Assembly: GCF_047511655.1 (NCBI RefSeq)
Contig: NC_133396.1
Location: forward strand, 131,325,490 to 131,389,489
Direction of reading: 5' to 3'
DNA: 64,000 nucleotides
Source: Castor canadensis
Taxonomy: Eukaryota > Chordata > Mammalia > Rodentia > Castoridae
Made by a program: the position numbers and the translations under genes. The first letter of the stretch is position 1. Each line of letters opens with the position of its first letter. Positions 49,652 through 59,299 of the stretch are shown here, one piece after another. The notes under the pieces are model-generated. The model ran no database searches, was not told the DNA's origin, and was given only the letters and a program-made list of their open reading frames with translations.

Positions 49652-49705
49652 AAATGACCCAAACATTGTATGCACATATAAATAAAAGAAAAAAAAGACT
49701 AAAAA
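49652..49705 (+). mobile_element. Very short LINE-1 3'-end insertion (54 bp)
   Basis: The sequence AAATGACCCAAACATTGTAT plus an A-rich tail matches the extreme 3' end of the minus-strand L1 at 28.3 kb. It is flanked by AAAATCCTTTTTT at 49639-49651 and 49706-49718. Confidence 0.75.
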
Positions 49706-49796
49706 AAAATCCTTTTTTCACTCTAAATTCTCTTTTCAAAAGGGAGATTATTCTTTTTATCATTTTGTGCTATTTTAGAGGGTTAAATGTGCTATA

Positions 49797-49945
49797 ATTT
49801 ATTTATTTATTGTGGTACTGGGGATTGAATCCAGGGCCTCACACGTGTGAGGCAAGCATTCTACTACTTGAGCCACATTCCCAGCCCTTTTGTTCCAATT
49901 TTGTTTTTCATATAGGGTCTCACTGTGTAGCCAGGCTGGCCTATT
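49797..49945 (-). repeat. ID monomer plus B1 fragment
   Basis: GGGGATTGAATCCAGGGCCT and CTTGAGCCACATTCCCAGC, then CTCACTGTGTAGCCAGGCTG. Confidence 0.75.
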
Positions 49946-50343
49946 AAGATGAGGAAAATCATGATTTAAAAAAAAATTCTTCTTTCTTTTAGGGAAAATT
50001 GATTTTATAAAATATATAAATTATAGGCATGATTATGCCTATTATAGAAGAACTCTTTGATTTTCAAAGCCTCATATAGATTTTGTGTAAACAGCTGGGT
50101 TTCTTATATAAAGTCATAATGCATACTGTTCAATGTTCAGGAAATTTTATTTACTGAGGAACTCATTTGTTGCACAAAGCAAAATACTCCTATCTCACAA
50201 ACAGAACTAAAACTTGACCTACTCTTAATTTTATATCTATAAAGCCAAATTTGAAATAAAGAATTAGAAATTATTGAGAAAAGAAAGATTGTTAATTATC
50301 TTATAGTTTTTACACAAATCAGGGGAAAAATAGTTTTGTTCTT

Positions 50344-50712
50344 TTTAAAAAAAAATTTTTATTAGTATGTATTTGTTGTCGGGGGGGCATTCATTGTTGA
50401 CAATTCCAAATAGGCTTATATTGTACATTGGTTAGATCACCCTCACCTTCTCTCCCCCTCCACCCCTCCCACTCACTTAAAGCAATTGCAAGAGGTTTCA
50501 TCGTTTTATTTCATACAGGTATACGAAGTCCATTAACCATATTCCCTCACCTTAATCTCCTTCCTTCACCCTCCCGCTCCCACAAGGACCCCACACACGC
50601 TGTACCTGTTTTACAGTCCTGTCTTTCATTATTAATATTTAAGTGGATGTTCAAATGGGTTTCTCAATGTGTCCTTGCTGTGAGTCTACTTTACTTTTGT
50701 CCATTCGACCCC
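50344..50712 (-). mobile_element. LINE 3'-end insertion with 14-bp target duplication
   Basis: A perfect direct repeat ATAGTTTTGTTCTT lies at 50330-50343 and 50713-50726. The internal sequence is related to 37255-37605, with the A-tail at the left (minus orientation). Confidence 0.85.
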
Positions 50713-51381
50713 ATAGTTTTGTTCTTGAAGTTGGAATTACCTAGCACGGAGCAAACAGCCTATAAAATGAGTACCATGGAAGCAGCTCCAAATCAGTCTG
50801 CAGTGTGTAGAGCTTGACAAAGGCTACTTGAAAGATGGGCTGCATTGTTGATATCGAGCTTTGGGACATCACGTACACACTGAAAAATACTCTGCACTTG
50901 AACTTCGTAAAGTTTATGGCCAAGTTGGATAATGTCCCATCATGCAAACTCTTCACTAGTCTTACTAATACAAATGCATGCACTATAAGAGTTTTAGTTT
51001 CTGAAATTATATAGATAGCAGTGTTGAAAAAACCAGCAAGATCATTTTAACTAATGTGCCCTACTAACAGAAAATGTTAGTAACAAAGGGAACAAGCTAT
51101 GGGGTATCTGTGAATTTTCCTCAGTTTTTCTGTAGATAATTTTTCTGTTCTAAAAAATAGTAGAGCAAAAAGATTTCGTATGATCACCTTGTGTTGGGAT
51201 TGTTTTCATTATCTATAAGATGTAAGTATTCAGAGGTAAAATGAGCATTCAAATATTCCTGTAATGTTTTCCTTTTTGAAAATATCATATTACTTAACTA
51301 TTTGGATCATTTCCAGATTTGGTTGAGGACCATGTTTAATAGTTGGTTTATTAGTACACAACAAGAAGAGTACAATATAAG

Positions 51382-51470
51382 GGCTAGTGGAATGGCTCAA
51401 GTGGTAGAGTGCCTGCTTAGCAGACATGAGGCCCTGAGTTCAAATCCCAGTACCACCAAAAAAAAATACA
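51382..51470 (+). repeat. ID-type right-arm SINE
   Basis: GGGCTAGTGGAATGGCTCAA through CAAATCCCAGTACCACC. Confidence 0.85.
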
Positions 51471-51911
51471 ATATAGATTTTTATTTCTTTTCCAAGGCAC
51501 AAAATTTTTTTTCTTGTACCAGATTGTATTTAAGAAGTTTAAAGCATGTTGGTTTTATTTACTTTCAGATTTAAAGATTTTGAGGTTTAAGAGTGAGGTT
51601 TAATTTGTATTTTATAATCAATTAAGCATTTTCTAAAGCTAAAGGCTAATCAGTACATATTGGAGACAACAGAAAATATATGCAGTTCACAACAGCTAGT
51701 AATGTGAACTTTTAACAACTGATGTTTTCACCTCTACCGCTGAGCTCCATCCCCAGCCTGTTAAGTGTCATTTTAAAAACTATTCCATGTACTGCCACCT
51801 GTGGTGGTGCAGTCAAGGCCAGACTGGACGACATAGCCAGAAAAAGAAAAAACAAAATAAGCAATAAAAGCCCTGCTTATACTTACTATCTTAAGTTTAT
51901 CTCTTTAGTGT

Positions 51912-52012
51912 TTTAGGCTGGGCCTGGGGAATGGGAGTTGCAGTGCAGGGGCTCAAACCCAGGCCTTCGTGTACAGTAGACAGTGTACCACTGAGCCATA
52001 ACCCCAGTCCCT
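51912..52012 (-). repeat. ID-type SINE monomer, diverged
   Basis: GGCTCAAACCCAGGCCTTCG through CACTGAGCCATAACCCCAG. Small related bits lie at 51735-51760 and about 51790-51850. Confidence 0.65.
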
Positions 52013-53799
52013 AGAGTTTTACATTTTCATTCTTTTTCAATTGCGTATTCTAATTGCTGCAGTCTAAAACAGTGCTTGGAAACACCAAGGCTTAGTGGTG
52101 TTTCTCTGAATATTTTGGTGACGTTTTTCTGAGTTTAATTTCTTCATTACCCAGCCATCTTTCAAAGACTGGCATATTGATTTTCCTAATTACTCTTGTA
52201 TGGACTGGGGATGGCATTTTTATTTTCTCTTTCTAAAGAATCGAATAGCACCAGCACTGTAAGTGATGTGCTGCTTTGTGATCACATAAATGCTCAAGGT
52301 GCAGCTTCTAATGTTGAAAAATAGAAAAGGAAAAGGATCTTGATGAAGTGTGTCTTCTTTGTCTGTTCCCAGGAAAGTTTATTTCAGGTATTTCTACTGC
52401 TGAAATGATTAGCGTTAACAGTCTTTCCCCTCCATTTTGTTTTACAGGGTCTCTTCATCTTCCTGATATATGGGGTGTAGAACACGGAGCTAAGTCTGCT
52501 TGGAGTATCTCAAGGCTGACAGAGTGAATGAGAGAAATGACAGGTTTCTTATCTTGATAACTGAGAACAAAGTTGGCTTTTCATATGAGCGTCCTATTGC
52601 CCTTCATGCTTGGACTAGCTTATATGCATCCCAGCTTACCATTAAACACTGACACCCTGAACAAAAGGACAGCCTCATTTCTCACAGGCATTGACTAATA
52701 TTTTACCACTGCCTGAAGTTTTTGAATTTTCAGTCTTCAACGCCTAGCTACACTTGGCAGTATTCAAGTTTCACTTTAAGTGGAGGAATACTTTTATGTA
52801 GTTGTATGGGGTTCGAAAAGTACAATTACTCCTTATCTCAAAATGTTCATTCAATATTGTCTTTTTTTTTTTTTTCCAGGCAGGCTCAGAGAGGACCGTA
52901 ACTCTTAGTAAATAACCTTTACAGTTTCAATTGTGAAGCTTCTTGGGGAAGTTATGTATTATTTAATTATGAGGATTCATTTAGAGAAGTATGAGAAAAC
53001 AGAGGTGTAGTTTCATTAAGAAAATATACTAGATAAATAAGTTATTGTCAGGGTTCTAGCTCTCTTATTAAAAATTTCTAAGATTTATAAATACCCTTAG
53101 GAAAGTTACCGGTTTAGATTTTTCCATGCTCAATATGAACATGAGTGCCTTGTGTACATTAAGCACGGAATAAATACTTCTTATCTGAGTTTGTTGATAT
53201 ACCTTAGATTTCAAGATTTGGCTTTATTATTCTCCCTGAGTAGAAAATCTTGTAAGTCTGCATGAGTTTCCAGGCGTTCTATATTGGGGGCAAGGTGGTG
53301 GGGAGAAGTGGGGAATGTATCCTAGCAGAGATCTTAGAAGGAAGGGCCTGGTGGTCAGATTTTCACCAACATAAAAGGCCAGGCAGCAATACAAGGTGGT
53401 AAACAGACCATTAGACAGCCTGAGAAGGTATGTGGGCATTTAAATAACACCTGATGATATGAAGCATGCGTGTGGGCGTGTTTTACAGGACTGCTGCACC
53501 TGGATTACGCGCTTTCTCTTTCCAGTAGCCTTCAGGTAGGTTGGCAGTAACACAATTTTTTTTTTCTTTGCAACGGTATCTCTATTTTGCGGTTTCAAAG
53601 TAGATTTCCCCCTATAAATTCAAAAGATGTCCATTACTAATGTTCCCAAACTAAAGGGAATAAAAGCGGTCTCTATAATCAATGTTGGGTATTTGAAGGT
53701 TTAATGTTTTAGATAGATTCAAAAGTGCCTTCAGTGATTCAGTACCTGGATTGCAAACCCTAAAGTGAAGAAACCCCAAGGTTTGAGCCTCAGTTTCCC
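52013..53799. other. Single-copy sequence upstream of the ZNF281 promoter
   Basis: No SINE or LINE recognised. A T-run at 52861-52875 and a possible donor CAG|GTAGGT near 53535 are the only marks. Confidence 0.5.
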
Positions 53800-54257
53800 C
53801 ACCTTCTCCTCCAATCCCTTTCTCTGCAGCGCCCACGCCACGCTGCTGCGCGCTCTCCCCGGGTCCCCACCTTCCCGCCCCTGGGTCCCACCTACCGAGC
53901 GCCTTTCCCCCAGAAGCCCTCTCATCTCCTTCATGCTGTCCACCAATCACGTCTATTGGCCTCGGAAGCCCCTTTTTAGTAGGGCTCCAAATCCCCGCCC
54001 CTCCGCCCTTGCCTCCCCCTCCCACCCCCTCGCTCAGCTCCGCCCAACCGCCCCAGTGATTGACAGGCCAGCCGGGCGGAAACTCCTGCGCAGGCGCGTT
54101 GAGCTCGCAGACCTCTTCTCTAGCCGGGCCGAGGAGTTCCCGGCAGACACCGCGCCGCGGCTGCGCAGTACCGGGGAGGCTTTTAATTCCATTGTGGAGA
54201 GGACGGCGTTATTTTTATTAACTGGAGGCGACGGCGGCTGCGTCGGCGGCGGAACCC
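53800..54257 (+). promoter_or_regulatory. ZNF281: ZNF281 CpG-island promoter and noncoding exon 1
   Basis: The sequence turns from AT-rich to GC- and CpG-rich here. Visible elements are CCAAT at 53943 and its inverse ATTGG at 53955, a run of GC boxes at about 53995-54050, a perfect PBX/PREP-type decamer TGATTGACAG at 54057-54066, and an NRF1-like TGCGCAGGCGCG at about 54087. There is no well-placed TATA box. The transcription start cannot be fixed from sequence, but exon 1 must end at the splice donor at 54258. The CCAAT/decamer/GC-box/NRF1 mix is typical of broadly expressed TATA-less promoters; that reading is inference. Confidence 0.8.
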
Positions 54258-54487
54258 GTAAGTGTTGCGGGTGGGTCCAGGAGGGAGAGGGTGAGGCCCA
54301 GGGATGAGTCTCAAGGCCGTGCGTGCCGCTGCCGGAGGCGACGGGGCTTGGGAATGAGTGGTGAGCGCGTTGCGGTCTGGGCGGCGGCGGCGCGGCGGGG
54401 TCCTAGCGCTGCGGTGGTCCCGGCCCGGGGCCCGGTTCCACCGCCTCCTTCCCCCCTCCTCTTCCCTCTTCCTCCTCCTCTCCTCAG
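54258..54487 (+). other. ZNF281: ZNF281 5' UTR intron
   Basis: A consensus donor GTAAGT begins at 54258. A long pyrimidine tract (about 54440-54485) ends in CAG at 54487, 18 bases before the start codon. A short intron in the 5' leader with the entire coding region in the next exon agrees with the ZNF281 structure known from other mammals. The intron is very GC-rich. Confidence 0.8.
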
Positions 54488-54505
54488 CCAGGCCTCCTCC
54501 GGGGT

Positions 54506-54569
54506 ATGAAAATCGGCAGCGGGTTCCTCAGTGGCGGCGGCGGTACCGGCAGTAGCGGTGGTAGCGGCT

Positions 54570-54610
<41 letters not shown>

Positions 54611-57193
54611 AGGAGGGCAGAGATGGAGCCCACCTTTCCCCAGGGTATGGTTATGTTCAACCACCGGCTCCCCCCGGTCACCAGCTTCACCCGGCCGGCG
54701 GGGACGGCCGCCCCTCCCCCGCAGTGCGTGTTATCCTCCTCTACCTCCGCAGCCCCGGCCGCTGAGCCCCCCCCTCCGCCGGCCCCGGACATGACTTTCA
54801 AGAAGGAGCCGGCGGCGTCAGCCGCGGCCTTCCCTTCGCAGAGGACCTCCTGGGGATTCTTTCAGTCTTTGGTCAGCATCAAACAGGAGAAACCCGCCGA
54901 TCCCGAGGAGCAGCCGTCCCACCACCACCACCATCACCACCACCACCACTATGGGGGGCTGTTCGCTGGGGCTGAAGAGAGATCCCCAGGCCTCGGAGGC
55001 GGGGAAGGGGGGAGCCACGGCGTCATCCAAGACCTCAGTATTCTCCACCAGCATGTCCAGCAGCAACCAGCCCAGCACCACCGCGATGTATTACTGAGCA
55101 GCAGTAGCAGGACAGATGACCATGGCAACGAGGAGCCAAAGCAGGACACTAATGTCAAAAAGGCAAAGAGGCCAAAGCCAGAATCTCAGGGAATCAAAGC
55201 CAAGAGGAAGCCAAGCGCATCTTCCAAACCTTCTTTGGTTGGAGATGGAGAAGGTGCCATCCTTTCCCCAAGTCAGAAACCTCATATCTGTGATCACTGT
55301 AGTGCTGCTTTCCGAAGCTCCTATCACCTGCGGAGACATGTCCTTATTCATACAGGAGAAAGACCTTTCCAATGCAGCCAGTGTAGTATGGGTTTCATTC
55401 AGAAATACCTACTGCAGAGACATGAGAAAATTCACAGTAGAGAGAAACCCTTTGGATGCGATCAGTGCAGCATGAAGTTTATTCAGAAGTACCATATGGA
55501 GAGACACAAGAGGACACATAGTGGAGAAAAGCCATATAAGTGTGACACTTGCCAACAGTATTTTTCAAGGACTGATAGATTGTTGAAGCACAGGCGCACG
55601 TGTGGTGAAGCCATAGCGAAAGGAGCCGCTAGTGCAGAACCTGGGTCATCAAACCATAACAATATGGGTAACCTGGCTGTGTTGTCTCAGGGAAATACAA
55701 GTTCTTCAAGGAGAAAATCGAAGTCAAAAAGCATAGCTATTGAAAATAAGGACCATAAGACTGGCAAAGCAAATGAATCACAAATTTCAAATAATATAAA
55801 CATGCAGAGTTACTCAGTAGAAATGCCTACTGTGTCTACCAGTGGAGGCATAATTGGCACTGGTATAGATGAACTACAGAAAAGGGTGCCAAAATTGATC
55901 TTTAAGAAAGGAAGCAGAAAGAATACAGATAAAAGCTACCTTAATTTTGTGTCACCACTACCTGATGTAGTGGGACAGAAATCCTTGTCTGGGAAGCCAA
56001 GTGGTTCACTTGGCATAGCATCCACTAACAGTGTGGAGACCATTGGTCTTCTCCAAAGTACAAGTGGCAAACAAAGTCAAATAAGTAGTAATTATGATGA
56101 TGCCATGCAGTTTTCAAAGAAAAGAAGATATTTGCCAACTGCCAGCAGCAATAGTGCCTTTTCTATAAACGTAGGACACATGGTCTCCCAACAGTCGGTC
56201 ATTCAGTCTGCAGGTGTCAGTGTTTTGGACAATGAGACGCCATTGTCACTTATTGATTCCTCAGCTCTAAATGCTGAAATTAAGTCTTGTCATGACAAGT
56301 CTGGAATTCCTGATGAGGTTCTACAGAGTATTTTGGATCAATACTCCAACAAATCAGAAACCCAGAAAGAGGATCCTTTTAACATAACAGAACCAAGAGT
56401 GGATTTACACACCTCAGGAGAACACTCAGAATTGGTTCAAGAAGAAAACTTGAGCCCAGGCACCCAAACACCTTCAAATGATAAAGCCAACGTGTTACAA
56501 GAATACTCTAAATACCTCCAGCAGGCTATTGAAAAATCCACTAATGCGGGTTTTACTCTTGGACATGGTTTCCAGTTTGTCAGTCTGTCCTCACCTCTCC
56601 ACAACCACACTTTATTTCCAGAAAAACAGATCTACACTACATCTCCTCTGGAATGTGGTTTCGGCCAATCTGTTACCTCAGTGTTGCCATCTTCATTGCC
56701 AAAGCCTCCTTTTGGGATGTTGTTTGGATCTCAACCAGGTCTTTATTTATCTGCTCTGGATGCCACACATCAGCAGTTGACACCTTCCCAGGAGCTGGAT
56801 GATCTGATAGATTCTCAGAAGAACTTAGAGACTTCCTCAGCCTTCCAGTCCTCATCTCAGAAATTGACTAGCCAGAAGGAACAACAGAAGAACTTAGAGT
56901 CCTCAACAAGCTTTCAGATTCCATCTCAGGAGTTAGCTAGCCAGATAGATCCTCAGAAAGACATAGAGCCTAGAACAACGTACCAGATTGAGAACTTTGC
57001 ACAAGCATTTGGTTCTCAGTTTAAGTCGGGCAGCAGGGTGCCAATGACCTTTATCACTAACTCTAATGGGGAAGTGGACCATAGAGTAAGGACTTCAGTG
57101 TCAGATTTCTCAGGGTATACAAACATGATGTCTGATGTAAGTGAGCCATGTAGTACAAGAGTAAAGACACCCACCAGCCAGAGTTACAGGTAA
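54506..57193 (+). CDS. ZNF281: ZNF281 (ZBP-99), four-finger GC-box-binding zinc finger transcription factor
   Basis: This is an intact 895-codon frame in one exon, the same length as I recall for human ZNF281. Visible parts in order: a Ser/Gly-rich start with 13 glycines (residues 23-35); Pro/Ala-rich stretches; two SUMO-type ΨKxE motifs (F98-K-K-E and I125-K-Q-E); ten histidines (139-148); a basic linker; then four zinc fingers. The finger ligands are C262/C265/H278/H282, C290/C293/H306/H310, C318/C321/H334/H338 and C346/C349/H362/C366, so the fourth finger is C2HC. The long Ser/Gln-rich tail contains a 23-residue triplicated repeat (761-829). From family knowledge, ZNF281 is a nuclear factor that binds GC-rich promoter sequence, is a paralogue of ZNF148, and acts in pluripotency and epithelial-mesenchymal transition. 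The chosen ATG has G at -3. An in-frame ATG at codon 40 has the stronger context (G at -3 and +4) and could start a form without the polyglycine. No frame damage is seen. Confidence 0.97.
54572..54610 (+). repeat. GGC trinucleotide run coding for polyglycine
   Basis: Thirteen uninterrupted GGC codons encode Gly23-Gly35 of ZNF281. A pure run with no synonymous interruptions is prone to length change. Confidence 0.95.
54920..54949 (+). repeat. CAC/CAT run coding for polyhistidine
   Basis: Ten consecutive histidine codons (nine CAC, one CAT) encode residues 139-148 of ZNF281, upstream of the zinc fingers. Confidence 0.95.
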
Positions 57194-57665
57194 GGTCTCA
57201 GAAGTGACCAGGCTGGGGGTCTTCTAACATAACTTTGTTTTATTTTGAGAACACTGCCATTGGAATGTTTCTACACGATCCTATTAAGAATAATGTAATG
57301 CCCTTTCAATGCAACTTTTCATATTTAGTTTATTTTGTTAGCGTGATTTTAGCTCTGTTTGTATTATGATTTTTAATCAACCAATAGATTAAAAATAGTT
57401 TGACATTCAAAGTGACAATGTTTAGCAATCAAATTTACATGTATAGATTGTCAGGGAATAGCCCAAAAGTTTTAAATGCAAAAAAAGAAAAAAACCACAA
57501 AACAAAAACTCCAAAAAAAAAAAAAAAAAATCCCACAAAAAAAACAAAAAAAGAAACTTTGTTGCTAGGATTAAGGTTATTCTAATTGCTTTACTCTCAG
57601 GAAAGTGTAATAACGCATGGGAATTCTGTACGTTATCACCATAATGGAATATCCAATTTACAAAT

Positions 57666-57801
57666 AGTATGATATACATTTCATCATTTAAGTTAAGGGA
57701 TCTAAAACATTTCAAATTGCTCTTTCTGGGCTAGTATAGTATACATTTCATCATTTAAGTAAGGGATCGAAAACATTTCAGATGCTATCTCCATCTGGGC
57801 T
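57666..57801 (+). repeat. Tandem duplication in ZNF281 3' UTR
   Basis: Two adjacent copies (57666-57732 and 57733-57801) share ATACATTTCATCATTTAAGT, then AAGGGATC, AAAACATTTCA and CTGGGCT in the same order. They differ by a few substitutions and small indels. Confidence 0.9.
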
Positions 57802-58819
57802 GATCCAAAATTCTGAGATTGTTGGCTACCTATATTTTTTTGCAGCTTTTAAATGTACTCTGAAGTTCCAAACCACATTCATTCCAGCCTGGTAGAACAA
57901 ATATTCTTGGATCTTTGATCAAAGCCTGGAATGATAGCTTTAATAAAAGAAGAAGGAGGGATAAAAGTGCCCTCTCTTTATCCCACCTGTAACAAGGCTG
58001 TGATTCCATTAAGCGATTCTGTTGATGTACAGTGTTGAAGCGCAGTGGTTGGTTGGTTCCAGTATTAGAATGCAAGTTGGAATCACATAATTCATTGAAA
58101 TTTATTTATTATACATGGCCTCAAAAAATTCTCTAGTCTGTGCTATTATATAGCACCCTCACTTGGTACTTGTTCTTAACCTGTCCTCTTAAAAGGATTC
58201 TAGACCTTCTTGCTTCCTCTTCTCCCTGTCTTGATGGTTTTAAGTTTAGAATGGTTTATATTCCAGTAGGTAATTGGTTATGCATCTGTGTGCCTTACGG
58301 CATCCAAATACTAAACAATAGGATAAACATCCCCAACCTTACCTTTTTTTTTAAACTCCCAAAGAGGTTTCCATGTATAATAAGACTCCACATACTCAGA
58401 GATATAGATATTAATAGGATTGTAATTTCACCTGGTTGCGGAGCTCCTGTGAGGGATAAGAGAGTGTATTTAGTATTGACATCAGAACCTCTTTGTGAAA
58501 TTGCAGCCTTTACTGTACATTTTAAAGGGGTGTATTAGTCAGTATTGTACAGGGGTCTTGTAAAGTCATCAAACTTGCTACGAATGCTAATTGCCATTTG
58601 AAGCTACTGATAGGCAGTGGCTCTGCTCTAAACCACTTTTTAAGCAATTGTATTTTTTTCCTGATTATATTTTTTAATGTACTTTGATGTTTATGCTGAT
58701 GAGTTTTTTATGTACTTTTGGTGATGTTTCAGTCTTATGTACTCTTCTTACGTCAGAAAAGTACCACTGGTTGTTTGCAGTCTTATTGTGTAATCAGCCT
58801 ACCACAGGCTTCCATGTAT

Positions 58820-58825
58820 AATAAA
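58820..58825 (+). promoter_or_regulatory. Candidate poly(A) signal AATAAA, proximal
   Basis: AATAAA lies about 1.63 kb after the ZNF281 stop, with GT-containing sequence just downstream (TTGTGCAAGTGT). A weaker candidate lies earlier at 57942 in an A/G-rich context. Confidence 0.5.
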
Positions 58826-59255
58826 GTAATTAATATTGTGCAAGTGTAAAACACTTCTGTTATAAAAGCAGTGTTTGGAAAATAAGAAATTATTAAAAAT
58901 GGTTACAAAATACTAGTTAATTTCCTTTCCTCCATGTTCCTCCCTTTAGCTTTAGCAGCGAAAGGGTACCAACTTGTCTTTGAAAGATTCTTAGAAAATG
59001 TGTTTAATTCTTTTAAATACACTCAGTACTAAAAAGTCTATTTCTTATTTCATTAAGCGCGATTAGTTCTGTTGGATGCAGAGTACAAGCTGTGATCAAA
59101 GGATGGAGAGGACCTTTACCACTGTATCTCTTAAGCTGTATGATTTTTTTCTCCAGTTTTTTTGTTTTATACAGATTTTGAATTTCTTTAACTTTTATTG
59201 TGTGTACTGAATACTGCATATGTATTATTCTGATTGTTTGCTCTAGTTTACTACC

Positions 59256-59261
59256 AATAAA
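59256..59261 (+). promoter_or_regulatory. Candidate poly(A) signal AATAAA, distal
   Basis: AATAAAA lies about 2.06 kb after the stop and is followed by a T-rich stretch at about 59310. Another AATAAA follows at 59616. A 3' UTR of about 2 kb would fit the size I recall for ZNF281 mRNA. Confidence 0.5.
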
Positions 59262-59299
59262 AGTCCTGTTAATCACAAAATTGAAGAAAGGAGATATCA

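Larger units (their letters stand above)
57194..59280 (+). other. ZNF281: ZNF281 3' UTR (end uncertain)
   Basis: This is AT-rich sequence after the TAA stop with no long open frame on the gene strand. It holds an A-rich tract at 57478-57560, a 67/69-bp tandem duplication at 57666-57801, and an AU-rich TTATTTATT at about 58102. No SINE lies inside, unlike most of the window. The end shown assumes the AATAAA at 59256 is used. Confidence 0.65.

Noticed and set aside
53765-54307. 180-codon plus-strand frame in the ZNF281 promoter
   Set aside because: It is a GC-rich chance frame running through the promoter, exon 1 and into the intron donor; no conserved domain.
54311-54801. Minus-strand Ala/Pro-rich frames opposite ZNF281
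   Set aside because: They are antisense shadows of GGC/CCG-rich coding sequence, made of low-complexity residues only.
57400-57585. Lys-rich 61-codon frame in the 3' UTR
   Set aside because: It is produced by an A-rich tract after the ZNF281 stop.
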